This document shows, piece after piece, positions 33,358-43,281 of a stretch of 64,000 bases of DNA (position 1 is the stretch's first letter; each line of letters begins with the position of its first letter). Position numbers and translations under genes: made by a program. The notes beneath the pieces are model-generated. The model searched no databases and was not told the origin of the DNA. It saw only the letters and a program-made list of their open reading frames with translations. This stretch comes from Chryseobacterium daecheongense (GTDB taxonomy: Bacteria; Bacteroidota; Bacteroidia; Flavobacteriales; Weeksellaceae): NCBI GenBank assembly GCA_027920525.1, contig CP115858.1:2976001-3040000 (forward strand). Reading direction: 5' to 3'.

Positions 33358-35979
33358 ATGAAAAAGAATATTTTATTCCTTTTAGCAGCATGTTTTGTTG
33401 TATCCTGTGCCACCAAGGTAAAAAAACCGGAGCAACGATCAAAGTTCTTAAAAGGTTTTTCCACATATTATAACACTTTATTTAATGCAAAAGATGCATT
33501 GAACAGTGAATTTACGACCAGAGATAAGGGGCATAAAGATAACTTTTATGCTCCTTATATTCCTATACTTACCTACGAAAATCAGCCCTTGGGAAGTGAT
33601 CTTGGACAATCAACGGCCTTTGCAGAAAATTCTATGAAAATGGCCGAAGTCAATAAGCCTTCTAATTCTTCAGGAAGGGGAGCAAGCGGGCCTCCGGGTA
33701 AGCCTGGTCTCCAGGATATTCCCGGTATGGTAAAAGACAAAGTTAATTCCGCTGTTGCAGGTCTAACGGGAAATGATTCCAATCAGCCTGAGGTAAAAGG
33801 AGCTACCGCGCTTCAAATTGCAGAATCAAAGGCTTTAAAAGCTATCAATAAGTATTCGGTAGTGAGAAATGGGGAAGAAAAGAATAAACAGATTTTTGAT
33901 GCCTATATGATCCTTGTTCAATCCCGGATCTATCAGGACAAACCTTTAGAAGCCCTTGATGCCTTAAATTATGTTTTCACTCATATGAAAGAAGACAAAA
34001 GATTACCATTAGCTAAGGTTTATCAGGGACAGGCTTATGCCCAGATGAAAGATTATCATAAAGCTCAGGAGATTTTCACTAAGCTGAAAGGAGAGGGGAT
34101 CAGTAAAAATGATGATAAATTGTTGAGCATTTATAATTCGGAAACTCTTTTGGATGCAGGTAAAAAAGAAGAGGCAGTAAAAGAGCTTGACCGAGCATTT
34201 GAACTTAACAATAACAGTAAATTAAAAAGCCGAATTTCATACTTAAGAGGACAGATCCTGGAAGGACTGGGCCAGAATGAAAAGGCCAGAGAAAGTTTTT
34301 TAGCAGCTTATAAATATGCGAATGATTTTGAATTTGAAGTTAAATCGCAGATTGAAATCGCAAAAACCTTCAATGGAAAAGGGGATTATAATGGTGCTAA
34401 GAATTATCTGGAGAAGATCAGTAACAAGGGAACTTACATGTCTAGAAAGAATGAATTTTATTATGCTTTAGGACTTATGGCCAACAAGGCGGGTAAAAAA
34501 GAAGAGGGACAACAGTTTTTCAGAAAATCTTTGACGGAAAAGGTATCTGATCCGCAGGTTCGCGGTCTTGCTTATTACGAGATAGGAAAAAATTACCTGG
34601 ACAAAAATGATTACATCGGTGCCGGAGCATATTATGACTCTGCGCTTGCCGTTATGACCTATGAACCATCTAAAGTTCTTTTAAAAGATCAGTCCGAGAA
34701 TATTAAAAAGATCTCAAGAAACTATTACCTGATCAAAAAAAATGACAGTATTCTTTCATTAGCAAAAATGACCGATGCTCAAAAAACTGAATTTTTTGCC
34801 AAGCATATTGCCAAATTAAAAGCCAAGGAAGAAAAAGAAGAATTGGAAAGAAGACGTGCTGAAAGAAGTAAAGGTTTTGACACGGGAGATTATAATTCCA
34901 ACTCTATTTTCGCCAATAGTTCAACTTCTTTTGAAGATTTCGGAACAGCTCCTAAAGGATTTTATTTTAGCAATACGGGAACTGTAAGCAAGGGTACTTC
35001 CTCATTTAAACAGGTTTGGGGTGACAGGGCATTAAGTGATAACTGGCGTTATTCTAAAAAAATGTCTTCTATTGATGATATGAAGAATGAAGCTCTGGGA
35101 GTAACATCAGCTCCTGATCCGAGACGTTTTGAACCTGCTTTCTATATTGAACAGATTCCAACGGATGCGGGTAAACTAGGACAACTGAAAAAGGATAGAG
35201 ATACGGCTTCTTTAGGATTAGGGATCATGTACCAGAACTATTTTACCAACACCCCTTTAGCTACTAAAACACTGTATGATCTCGTTGATGTAAAGCCGGA
35301 AGAAAAAGTACTATTGCAGGCGTTGTATGAAATTTTTGCAATGAATTATGAGAAAAACCCACAGGCATCAGAGAAGGCAAAACAGATCCTGTTGACAGAT
35401 TATCCTTATACTTCGTATGCGGAATTTGCAAGAAATCCTAAAAATAATTCATTTGTAAAATCCTCTGAAGATGTTGAAAATGAGTATAAAAGAGCATATG
35501 CATTATATGAAGCAGAAAAATTCAGTGATAGTAAGAATGTCATTGACCAGACTATTGAGAAGTATCCGAAAGATGCATTAGTCCCAAAATTGTATTTACT
35601 GAATGCTTTCAATACCGGAAAGTCCAGTGGTAAAGAAGTAATGATTCTACAATTGGAACAGATTGCATTAAATTATGCCAAAACACCTGAAGGTATTAAA
35701 GCTAAGGAAATGCTGAACTACCTGAAGAGTGATCTTGCGTTCCAGGCAACGGACAACAAAGGAAATACGATACCTCAGAACCAGAATAATGTACCAGTAC
35801 AACCTGCTTCACAGAATAATGTTCCTACCAGCCCGGATAATAACGATGCTCAAAAAATACAGGACTTTAACGGCCAGCCACCTGTAAAGAAAAAATCAAA
35901 AAGGTTTGGGAATCCTGATCAGAATAAGCAGGATCTTCAAATGCAGAATCCGAATTCACAGCCTCCTAGGCCAAAATAA
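33358..35979 (+). CDS. porW: TPR lipoprotein, likely type IX secretion component PorW/SprE
   Basis: An 873-residue lipoprotein: signal peptide MKKNILFLLAACFVVSC with Cys at residue 17. It opens with a segment beginning KFLKGFSTYYNTLFNAKDAL that resembles the start of SprE/PorW. Many TPR-like helix pairs follow, and a Gln/Asn/Pro-rich tail starts at about 800. PorW/SprE are outer-membrane-associated lipoproteins needed for the type IX secretion system and gliding in Bacteroidota. Length, lipobox and repeat content fit; the assignment rests on recall of the family, not on an alignment. ATG 33358 is favoured over an upstream in-frame start. Confidence 0.72.
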   Translation: MKKNILFLLAACFVVSCATKVKKPEQRSKFLKGFSTYYNTLFNAKDALNSEFTTRDKGHKDNFYAPYIPILTYENQPLGSDLGQSTAFAENSMKMAEVNKPSNSSGRGASGPPGKPGLQDIPGMVKDKVNSAVAGLTGNDSNQPEVKGATALQIAESKALKAINKYSVVRNGEEKNKQIFDAYMILVQSRIYQDKPLEALDALNYVFTHMKEDKRLPLAKVYQGQAYAQMKDYHKAQEIFTKLKGEGISKNDDKLLSIYNSETLLDAGKKEEAVKELDRAFELNNNSKLKSRISYLRGQILEGLGQNEKARESFLAAYKYANDFEFEVKSQIEIAKTFNGKGDYNGAKNYLEKISNKGTYMSRKNEFYYALGLMANKAGKKEEGQQFFRKSLTEKVSDPQVRGLAYYEIGKNYLDKNDYIGAGAYYDSALAVMTYEPSKVLLKDQSENIKKISRNYYLIKKNDSILSLAKMTDAQKTEFFAKHIAKLKAKEEKEELERRRAERSKGFDTGDYNSNSIFANSSTSFEDFGTAPKGFYFSNTGTVSKGTSSFKQVWGDRALSDNWRYSKKMSSIDDMKNEALGVTSAPDPRRFEPAFYIEQIPTDAGKLGQLKKDRDTASLGLGIMYQNYFTNTPLATKTLYDLVDVKPEEKVLLQALYEIFAMNYEKNPQASEKAKQILLTDYPYTSYAEFARNPKNNSFVKSSEDVENEYKRAYALYEAEKFSDSKNVIDQTIEKYPKDALVPKLYLLNAFNTGKSSGKEVMILQLEQIALNYAKTPEGIKAKEMLNYLKSDLAFQATDNKGNTIPQNQNNVPVQPASQNNVPTSPDNNDAQKIQDFNGQPPVKKKSKRFGNPDQNKQDLQMQNPNSQPPRPK

Positions 35980-35982
35980 ATA

Positions 35983-36012
35983 AAAAAGCGAAGATTTAAT
36001 CTTCGCTTTTCT
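35983..36012 (+). terminator. Bidirectional terminator between the PorW-like and tsaB genes
   Basis: Stem AAAAGCGAAGATT/AATCTTCGCTTTT around 35985-36011 with a 3-nt loop; it overlaps the tsaB stop codon. Confidence 0.88.
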
Positions 36013-36676
36013 TTTTCTTTACTCCATGAAAATCTTTTACATAAAAAGGTTCAAAGTAAGCAATATCTTCGTAGTCTTTACTTTCTGTTTTTTCAAGCGT
36101 CTTCTTTATCAGGTGTTGTGCGGAAGGATATATCTCTTCATTATATTCTGCGTTGGGTAACTGCAGTATTTCTTTTGCCTTTTTAGCGCCGTCTCCTACA
36201 AAAAGTATTTTTTTATCCGACCATTCACTAAAAGATTGTTCATCAAGAATTTTAGCTTCCGTAGAAGAAATCTCATCTCCCGTAATACCGTCATAAGCTG
36301 CCGTATAAACCTCCATTCTCCTTGCGTCAACTAAGGGTATGATGACATCATAGTTTTGTCCTAAAAAGGGCTCTTTCATGCTTTCGAGAGAATTCACCGC
36401 AATCAGAGGAATTTTTAAACCATAACAAAATCCTTTTGCAGAAGCTGCACCAATCCTTAATCCAGTATAAGAGCCGGGGCCTTTTCCCAAGGATATGGCT
36501 TCAATCTCTTTAATGGAAATTCCTGCCCCTTCCAATGCCCACTCTACAAAGGTATGCAAGCTTTCGGATTGTTTATAGTTTTCAGAAACTTCTTCACATA
36601 CACACAGGAGTTTATCATTATCTGAAATGGCAACTGAGCAGTTTTTAGAAGAGGTTTCTAGATATAATATTTTCAT
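35996..36676 (-). CDS. tsaB: tRNA threonylcarbamoyladenosine biosynthesis protein TsaB
   Basis: TsaB is the scaffold partner of TsaD and TsaE in making t6A37 in ANN-decoding tRNAs. The 226-residue protein has the ASKHA fold marks LYLETSSKNCSVAI at the N terminus and the conserved LGKGPGSYTGLRIGAASAKG (about 63-82). The C terminus is Lys-rich. It stands alone, with the terminator at its 3' end. Confidence 0.93.
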   Translation of the reverse strand: MKILYLETSSKNCSVAISDNDKLLCVCEEVSENYKQSESLHTFVEWALEGAGISIKEIEAISLGKGPGSYTGLRIGAASAKGFCYGLKIPLIAVNSLESMKEPFLGQNYDVIIPLVDARRMEVYTAAYDGITGDEISSTEAKILDEQSFSEWSDKKILFVGDGAKKAKEILQLPNAEYNEEIYPSAQHLIKKTLEKTESKDYEDIAYFEPFYVKDFHGVKKKKSED

Positions 36677-36742
36677 TTTTGTAAGCTTATAGGCAGGTTT
36701 AAATACACTTAAATAATATCTGCAAATTTAATCCTTTTAAAT

Positions 36743-37492
36743 CTATTTTCTGTAGATTGTTCTCGGTTCACTTTGTGCACTCGGATAGATTGTCATATCT
36801 GACACATTCACATGTTTTGGAGCATTTACACAATAGGCAATAGCATCTGCTATATCTTCAGCCTTTAAAGGCTCATAACCAGCATATACGGTAGAAGCTC
36901 TTTCATGATCCCCTTTGAATCGTATCAAAGAGAAATCTGTTTCTACAGCTCCCGGCTGAATATTAGTTACTCTTATTCCGAATTCAGTGAGCTCCAAACG
37001 CATTCCTTCGGAAACGACATCAACTGCCTTTTTGGTCGCACAGTATACAACACCATTGACGTAGGTCTGTCTGGCAGCTACTGAGCTGATATTAACGATA
37101 TGTCCGGAATTTCTTTCTTTCATTCCTGGAATAATCGTTTTAGAAACATATAAAAGTCCTTTTACATTTCCATCGATCATAGAATCCCAGTCGTCCGTTT
37201 TTCCAGCCGAAAGAGGATCTAAACCATGCGCATTTCCGGCATTATTAACCAAAACATCAATATTTTTCCATTCCTCAGGAAGAGAATTGATTGCATTTTG
37301 TACTTCTTCCAGGTTCCTAACGTCAAATTTTAAGCTGAGTACTTCTGTAAAAGCTGATAATTCGCTTTGTACAGACTCCAGTACTTCATTTCTTCTTCCA
37401 CAGATAATAACCCTGTTTCCTTGTTTTGCAAAAAGCTCTGCTGTTGACTTTCCAATCCCGGAAGTTGCTCCGGTTATTAATATTGTTTTCAT
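36743..37492 (-). CDS. Short-chain dehydrogenase/reductase
   Basis: A 249-residue classical SDR: TGATSGIGKS cofactor loop (7-16), NNAG (about 87-90), catalytic Ser in NISSVAAR and the Tyr-x-x-x-Lys motif YCATKK (about 150-155). The closest branch is probably NADP-dependent 3-hydroxy acid (L-allo-threonine) dehydrogenase of the YdfG type, judging by the PGAVETDFSLIRFKGD segment. Substrate inferred only. Confidence 0.88.
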   Translation of the reverse strand: MKTILITGATSGIGKSTAELFAKQGNRVIICGRRNEVLESVQSELSAFTEVLSLKFDVRNLEEVQNAINSLPEEWKNIDVLVNNAGNAHGLDPLSAGKTDDWDSMIDGNVKGLLYVSKTIIPGMKERNSGHIVNISSVAARQTYVNGVVYCATKKAVDVVSEGMRLELTEFGIRVTNIQPGAVETDFSLIRFKGDHERASTVYAGYEPLKAEDIADAIAYCVNAPKHVNVSDMTIYPSAQSEPRTIYRK

Positions 37493-37555
37493 ATCTTATT
37501 GTAGCAATTTCTTAGTAACCCGATCAGTGAATCACGGTACATTTTGAATTAAATT

Positions 37556-37927
37556 TTAGTTGGCGTCAAATGCCTGAAATGCATCTTCAATATGTTCAAG
37601 AACCAATTTTCCTTTTTCATCCGGCAAAACTGAAATAATATCGAAGCGTACTTCCTTCACATGATTAAACTCTTCGAGATAATGATCAGCAGCATTAACA
37701 ATAGATCTGATCTTTGTTTTTGTAACAGCTTCCTGAGGCAGCATAAAAGCATCTGTAGAACGTGCTTTTACTTCAATAACTACAATCAGATTTTTTATTT
37801 CCGAAATAATATCAATCTCGGCTCTTTGAAACCGATAGTTTCTGGCAAGAATTTTATATCCGTTTCTCTGCAAATGTTCTACGGCAAAATCTTCTGCTAT
37901 TTTTCCAAAATCATTGTGAGATGCCAT
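37556..37927 (-). CDS. YraN/UPF0102 family nuclease-like protein
   Basis: A 123-residue protein of the YraN (UPF0102) family, a restriction-endonuclease-like fold. The catalytic-type residues lie in NYRFQRAEIDIISE and VVIEVKARS (about 30-55), followed by QEAVTKTKIRSIVNAADHYL. The cellular role is not settled; DNA or RNA end processing is presumed. It lies between the SDR and LD-carboxypeptidase genes on the same strand. Confidence 0.9.
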   Translation of the reverse strand: MASHNDFGKIAEDFAVEHLQRNGYKILARNYRFQRAEIDIISEIKNLIVVIEVKARSTDAFMLPQEAVTKTKIRSIVNAADHYLEEFNHVKEVRFDIISVLPDEKGKLVLEHIEDAFQAFDAN

Positions 37928-37976
37928 CTGTCTTTTTTACATTTAAAAGATTAAAAAAGTGAAAATTAATGCCTGA

Positions 37977-38906
37977 TTAAAATTCTATCTTAACTTTACT
38001 TCCAACTTTCATTTTCACATTTCCACCGATAATCAATGGTCTGTTGTTTTTGATATGTCCGTTTGGAAAACCAAAAATAACGGGAAATTTATATTTTGAA
38101 ATTCTTTCAGAGATTAGTTTATAGGCAAATTCATCGAAACTTTCCTCATAATTTTTATTCTCTTTTTCATCACCCATATTGGTCATTCCACCAACAATAA
38201 GTCCTTTGATTTTTTTAAAAACTCCGGCTAATTCCAAACTCATGATCATTCGATCCAGGGCATAGTAATTTTCTCCGATATCTTCAATAAATAATATTTT
38301 ACCTTTAAAATCAAAAGAGTAGGGAGTTCCTAAAAGTGCATAGATCAGAGCTAAATTTCCCCCAATCAATTCGCCTTCAATATTGCCTTCTCTATTCAAT
38401 TGATTGGTCTGTAAACCATATTTTGGAGCTTTTCCTTTCAGAATATCAAAAACTAAATCATAGCTTTCTTCTGTAACTCCGAAACTGGAAGTTTTAATTG
38501 TCTGGCCATGAATAGATACAAATCCTTTTTTCAGTAAATAACTTTGGATTACTGTATTGTCTGAATATCCGATATACCATTTTGGATCTTTTAAAAACTG
38601 TGTAAGTTTTATGCGCTGGATAAGATGCTGGCACCCGTATCCGCCCCTGGAGGCCCAGATCGCAGAAATTTCGGGGTCATTGAAGGCCCAGTTTATATCT
38701 TTCAATCTTTCCTTTTCTGTTCCGGCATAGTTGTATCCGTTAGAATATCTGGTATACAAATGTTTTCCTAAAACAGGTTCAAAACCTTTCGCTTTAATCA
38801 TGGAAATTCCTTTTTCGAGCTGGGATTCATCAACTGCTCCTGCAGGAGAAATAATAGCTATCTTATCTCCTTTTTTAAGGGACTTTGGAAAGATATTTTT
38901 TTTCAT
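37977..38906 (-). CDS. Muramoyltetrapeptide LD-carboxypeptidase (S66)
   Basis: A 309-residue S66 peptidase (LdcA type). The nucleophile Ser is in YIGYSDNT (about 115), and the catalytic Glu and His are in FIEDIGENYYALDRM and GFPNGHIKNNRPL. LdcA removes the terminal D-Ala of recycled muropeptide tetrapeptides in the cytoplasm; no signal peptide is present, which agrees. The 5' end overlaps the 3' end of the LysE-type gene by 4 nt. Confidence 0.93.
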   Translation of the reverse strand: MKKNIFPKSLKKGDKIAIISPAGAVDESQLEKGISMIKAKGFEPVLGKHLYTRYSNGYNYAGTEKERLKDINWAFNDPEISAIWASRGGYGCQHLIQRIKLTQFLKDPKWYIGYSDNTVIQSYLLKKGFVSIHGQTIKTSSFGVTEESYDLVFDILKGKAPKYGLQTNQLNREGNIEGELIGGNLALIYALLGTPYSFDFKGKILFIEDIGENYYALDRMIMSLELAGVFKKIKGLIVGGMTNMGDEKENKNYEESFDEFAYKLISERISKYKFPVIFGFPNGHIKNNRPLIIGGNVKMKVGSKVKIEF

Positions 38907-39589
38907 TTTGATTTTTGATATTTGACTTCTTTTTTCTCTGCTTCTTCCAGACGTTTATCAAACTGATTAAATTTTTTAAAGCTCTGTAAAAAGATGAAAA
39001 AACTGAAAATAATAAGAATTCCACCTACGATTCTTCTGATCTTATTGGCCAGCTTTTGAGTAAGCCTGTCATGGAATTGTTTGGCAAGGAAAATTTTAGC
39101 AAGATCAATGCATAAATAGGTGCCTATTACAATCCCTATATAAAGAATAAAATTACTGATGTCAGGGTACTGGTTTCTTACCGAAATAACAGTAACCAAC
39201 CAGAAAAGAATAACACCTACATTTAAAAGATTGAAGAAAAAACCATTAATAAAAGTCTTAAAATAATTTTGACCAATGATTCTTTCTTCACCGGGCATAT
39301 GCATCTTGGTTTTGGTAACCAGCATAACAACCCCATATACAAAAATAAGAATGGATGTAATCCTGTAAAATCCAGGGTGCTTATCAATCAGGTTCACAAG
39401 ATCCGCACTCGCATAATAGGCGGCCACAATGCAAAGCAAATCTGCCGTAATTACACCAAGATCAAGCGCTAAAGCATGTCTGGGACCTCTTGAGAAGCTG
39501 GTTTCAATTAAAAGGAAAAAAATAGGTCCTATGAAAACCAGGCTTAACATGAATCCTAATATGACAGCAGAAAGTACAAGTTCAAACAT
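38903..39589 (-). CDS. LysE-family translocator
   Basis: A 228-residue membrane protein with about six helices, starting FELVLSAVILGFMLSLVFIGP, where the Gly/Pro-rich IGPI is typical of LysE/RhtB exporters of amino acids. The C terminus is highly charged (LEEAEKKEVKYQKSK). The stop overlaps the LD-carboxypeptidase ATG by 4 nt, so they are translated together. The substrate is unknown. Confidence 0.87.
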   Translation of the reverse strand: MFELVLSAVILGFMLSLVFIGPIFFLLIETSFSRGPRHALALDLGVITADLLCIVAAYYASADLVNLIDKHPGFYRITSILIFVYGVVMLVTKTKMHMPGEERIIGQNYFKTFINGFFFNLLNVGVILFWLVTVISVRNQYPDISNFILYIGIVIGTYLCIDLAKIFLAKQFHDRLTQKLANKIRRIVGGILIIFSFFIFLQSFKKFNQFDKRLEEAEKKEVKYQKSK

Positions 39590-39655
39590 TTAATATGGCT
39601 TTAAAACGGAAAAAAATCCATCTCATTTTGTACAAATTTAGACTTTATGATTTAA

Positions 39656-41809
39656 TTAATCAACAATCTTGAAATCCAGTTGTTTCTGAATCAGATTAGC
39701 TTTCACTACTTTGATGTGAACTTCATCTCCCAACTGATATTTTTTACCTGTTCGTGAACCATAAACAGCATGGGTTGTCTTATCATACACATAGGAATCA
39801 TCTACAAGATCCCTTAGTTTAATAAGTCCTTCAGCTCCATTTTCAGGAATTTCTACCCAGAATCCGAATTCCGCAACTCCGGAAATCACTCCCTTGAAGT
39901 TTTCTCCAAGATGTTTCTCCATGAATTTCACCTGCATAAACTTAATAGAATCTCTTTCAGCATCTGCTGCCAGTCTTTCCATGGCACTGCAGTGTTTTGC
40001 TTTTTCTTCCAATTCAGCTCTGTCCGGAGATTTTCCACCATCCAGATAATGCTGGAGTAAACGATGTGCAAGTAAATCGGGATAACGACGGATCGGAGAA
40101 GTAAAGTGGGAATAGTACTCAAATCCTAAACCGTAATGTCCAATAGGTTCAGTAGAGTAGACTGCCTTGCTCATACTTCGCATAGCTAGCGTTTCGATCA
40201 TATTTTCTTCTCCTTTCCCTTTTACATCGTACAATAGCTTATTCAGGGATTCAGCTACTTTCTTCGTATTGGCAAGATTCATCTGATATCCGAATGTGGA
40301 AACAAAATCTCTTAATGCTTCCAGTTTTGCCGGATCCGGATCATCGTGAACCCTATATATAAAGGTATTATTGGTCATTCCTCCTTTATTCGTTAAAGAA
40401 ACAAATTCAGAAACTTTTTTATTGGCCAAAAGCATGAATTCTTCAATCAGGTGATTTGAATCCTTGCTTATCTTAAAATAAACGCCGATGGGTTCATTGT
40501 TTTCATTAAGATTAAATCGTACTTCACTTCTGTCAAAAGTAATTGCACCGTTTTTAATACGTCCTTCACGCATAATTTTTGCCAGCTTATCCAGTACCAG
40601 AATCTCTTCAGCAAGATCTCCCTGCTGTGTTTCAATACGTTCCTGAGCTTCTTCATAGGTAAATCTTCTGTCGGAATGAATAACTGTTCTTCCAAACCAT
40701 TGTTTCTGAATCTCAGCATTATCATTCAATTCGAAAACCGCAGAGAATGTATATTTATCCTCATTCGGACGAAGTGAACATACATCATTACTTAAAACTT
40801 CAGGAAGCATCGGAACCACACGATCCACCAGATAAACAGAGGTTGCTCTCTGATAAGCTTCGTCATCTAAAATAGTTCCGGGAACTACATAATGGGAAAC
40901 ATCCGCAATATGGACACCGATTTCCCAGTTACCATTCTTTAGTTTCTGGATGGATAACGCATCATCAAAATCCTTTGCATCTTTAGGGTCTATGGTAAAA
41001 GTACAGATCCCACGCATATCACGACGTTTTGCAACTTCATCATCTGTAATCTCTCTGTTAATCTTATCTGCATCCTGTTCTACTTCTTCAGGAAATTCAT
41101 AAGGTAAGCCGTATTCTGCAAGAATAGAGTGGATCTCAGTTTCATGTTCTCCAGGAGAACCTAAAACCTTAATAATTTCCCCTTCGGGATTTTTATCTCC
41201 TGGTTTCCATTCGGTCATTTTCACAACAACCTTGTCACCATCTTCAGCACCTCCAAATTTTCCTTTCGGTATAAATATATCTGTATTGATCGTCTTTTTA
41301 TCACAAACTACAAATCCGAAATCCTTATGGCTTACCACCTGTAGGGTCCCCACAAATTCTGTACGTGTTCTTTCCAGAACTTCAAGAACAGAACCTTCTA
41401 ATTTTTTCCCTTTGTAAGTGTAAGTAACAATCAGTACTTTATCCCCCTGTAAAGCATCCTTCACATTTTTTGAATGGATAAAAATATCATCTGTCATTCC
41501 TTCCACATTTACGTAGGCGTTGCCGGATTGGTTAAAATCAATCACACCGGTAAGTGTTCCGGCGATTTTTAAATTGATAATGTATTTTCCTTTATCAGTC
41601 TCTTTTATTTTTTCAGAAGCCTGCAGCTTGTGCAAAGCCTGGATCACAAGTTCCCTTTGTCTTGGGTTTTTGTAATCAATTCCATCAGCGATCTGCTTAT
41701 AGTTATAGATCTTTGATGAATTTTCGTTCATAAATCTCAGGATCAATCTACCGATCTCCATTAATTTATGGTCATTTTTTTGACTTATATATTTTCTTTT
41801 TTTTGGCAT
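39656..41809 (-). CDS. rnr: Ribonuclease R
   Basis: RNase R is a processive 3'-5' exoribonuclease that degrades structured RNA. The 717-residue protein has an N-terminal winged helix, two cold-shock domains, the RNB catalytic domain with the Asp cluster TIDPKDAKDFDDALSI (about 268-283), and a C-terminal S1 domain (KGVISGVAEFGFWVEIPENG, about 635-655). All expected features are present. The ATG follows the stop of the TSP3-like gene by 1 nt. Confidence 0.96.
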   Translation of the reverse strand: MPKKRKYISQKNDHKLMEIGRLILRFMNENSSKIYNYKQIADGIDYKNPRQRELVIQALHKLQASEKIKETDKGKYIINLKIAGTLTGVIDFNQSGNAYVNVEGMTDDIFIHSKNVKDALQGDKVLIVTYTYKGKKLEGSVLEVLERTRTEFVGTLQVVSHKDFGFVVCDKKTINTDIFIPKGKFGGAEDGDKVVVKMTEWKPGDKNPEGEIIKVLGSPGEHETEIHSILAEYGLPYEFPEEVEQDADKINREITDDEVAKRRDMRGICTFTIDPKDAKDFDDALSIQKLKNGNWEIGVHIADVSHYVVPGTILDDEAYQRATSVYLVDRVVPMLPEVLSNDVCSLRPNEDKYTFSAVFELNDNAEIQKQWFGRTVIHSDRRFTYEEAQERIETQQGDLAEEILVLDKLAKIMREGRIKNGAITFDRSEVRFNLNENNEPIGVYFKISKDSNHLIEEFMLLANKKVSEFVSLTNKGGMTNNTFIYRVHDDPDPAKLEALRDFVSTFGYQMNLANTKKVAESLNKLLYDVKGKGEENMIETLAMRSMSKAVYSTEPIGHYGLGFEYYSHFTSPIRRYPDLLAHRLLQHYLDGGKSPDRAELEEKAKHCSAMERLAADAERDSIKFMQVKFMEKHLGENFKGVISGVAEFGFWVEIPENGAEGLIKLRDLVDDSYVYDKTTHAVYGSRTGKKYQLGDEVHIKVVKANLIQKQLDFKIVD

Positions 41810-41810
41810 T

Positions 41811-42590
41811 TTAATTTTCTTTATCTTGTTTTGTTTCTATCAGTATCCAATGATTGTCAATGTATTGATATGTATTTAAAAAAGTTTTACTATTTCTAAA
41901 ATCAGAATCAGTATATACTTTTCTTACTTCAACTTTATTTTCAAAATCATTCTTGATGATACTTAATAGTAAACCATTATATCTATTTATTTTTGTTTGT
42001 ATTTTTTTATGTTTGGGATATATAATAGCATCCTTTTCAATTCCATAAAAAATTTTGACTTTTTTACTTATATTATTCAGTATAGGTTCATTTTCAAATT
42101 CTATTCCAGCTGCTTCTCCAAAAATTCGTTTTGCAAAAATTATATTTTTTGGGATCTTATTATATAGTTTTTTACTTGTCTCTTCGGTCAGTAAATCATC
42201 TGTCGAAAAAACGGGTGATTCAAAATTATAATTAACCGGGCAATAATATGCACTTCCTGTTCCACAAGTGAGGGTTGTAATTTTATTAAAGATTATTACA
42301 TTATCAGAAGTAAATAATTTCAAATCTATATCATCTATTATTTTTTCTACTAATTTATTATAGTCAACATGTTTTGATTCATCCTGAAATATTTTTAACC
42401 TTGCTTGTCTTTCTTCTTCCAGTTTTTTACAATCTTGTTTCATACACCCATTTTTTGAAGGAATATCAGAGGCATAACCAAAGACGGTTGGACAGGCATC
42501 ATCTACATCTAAAACTCCATCATTATCTATATCCTGGGCATGGAAAAAGTTTATTGTAAATAATAATACTATAAATAACTTTACTTTCAT
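41811..42590 (-). CDS. Secreted protein with thrombospondin type-3 repeat
   Basis: A 259-residue protein with a signal peptide (MKVKLFIVLLFTINFFHAQ), then one calcium-binding TSP3-type repeat DIDNDGVLDVDDACP (about 20-34) and a body with several Cys that I do not recognise. TSP3 repeats mark cell-surface or outer-membrane OmpA-like proteins in Bacteroidota, but no OmpA domain follows here. Base composition is more AT-rich and codon use more Asn/Lys/Ile-rich than in the neighbours, so it may be recently acquired or fast evolving. It ends 1 nt before rnr, so translation may be coupled. Confidence 0.75.
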   Translation of the reverse strand: MKVKLFIVLLFTINFFHAQDIDNDGVLDVDDACPTVFGYASDIPSKNGCMKQDCKKLEEERQARLKIFQDESKHVDYNKLVEKIIDDIDLKLFTSDNVIIFNKITTLTCGTGSAYYCPVNYNFESPVFSTDDLLTEETSKKLYNKIPKNIIFAKRIFGEAAGIEFENEPILNNISKKVKIFYGIEKDAIIYPKHKKIQTKINRYNGLLLSIIKNDFENKVEVRKVYTDSDFRNSKTFLNTYQYIDNHWILIETKQDKEN

Positions 42591-42806
42591 TCAAATTTCA
42601 ATATCGTCCCTTTAATTAAATTGTATCATTTTTTCTTCCAATCTTTTAATAATGGGAGCTTTAGTTCGTATAAATTTAATACAAAAAAGGAGAAGAGGAG
42701 AAAAAACCTATTATAAATATATTTAATATGAATAGTGTAGGTTCTTGGAGAAGAATATAGAATATGTTTCTATTTATGGTCACAAAGATAAGTAATTTAA
42801 AATAAA

Positions 42807-42838
42807 TAAGGCTTGTAATCTGATTTACAAGCCTTTAT
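42807..42838 (-). terminator. Terminator after rpiB
   Basis: Stem AAGGCTTGTAA/TTACAAGCCTT with a short loop and a T-rich tail on the minus strand. Confidence 0.8.
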
Positions 42839-42846
42839 ATTTTTTT

Positions 42847-43281
42847 TTAGCAAACTGCTATTTTATCAACTCTTGTCTGGTGTCTGCCACCTTCAAAATT
42901 AGTAGAGAGAAATTTTTCTACAATTTCTATCGCCAGTTCTTTTGAGATAAATCTTGCAGGCATTGAAATCATATTGGCATCATTATGTTGTCTTGCCAAC
43001 GTTGCAATCTCCGGCATCCAACAAAGAGCACAACGGATCTTCTGATGCTTGTTAGCAGTGATCTGTACACCATTTCCACTTCCACAGATCAGAATTCCTA
43101 ATTCGTTTTCCCCATTTTCTACGGAAGTTGCTGCAGGGTGTACAAAGTCAGGATAATCCACACTGTCTGTGGAAAACGTTCCAAAATCCTGAATATCAAA
43201 TTGTTCTGAAAAATAGTTTTTAACAATCTCCTTATATTCAAAGCCTGCATGATCGGCTGCGATCGCAATTTTTCTTTTCAT
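42847..43281 (-). CDS. rpiB: Ribose-5-phosphate isomerase B
   Basis: RpiB interconverts ribose-5-phosphate and ribulose-5-phosphate in the pentose phosphate pathway. The 144-residue protein has the RpiB hallmarks AADHAGFEYK (8-17), the catalytic Cys in ILICGSGNGVQI (about 63-74), and NKHQKIRCALCW, ARQHNDANM and ARFIS towards the end. It is a single gene with its own terminator and a -7-like box (TAAATTTG, 43320-43327, minus strand) 38 nt upstream. Confidence 0.95.
   Translation of the reverse strand: MKRKIAIAADHAGFEYKEIVKNYFSEQFDIQDFGTFSTDSVDYPDFVHPAATSVENGENELGILICGSGNGVQITANKHQKIRCALCWMPEIATLARQHNDANMISMPARFISKELAIEIVEKFLSTNFEGGRHQTRVDKIAVC

Noticed and set aside
35406..35612. Minus-strand frame inside the PorW-like gene
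   Set aside because: Antisense shadow; the plus-strand TPR lipoprotein is continuous over the region.
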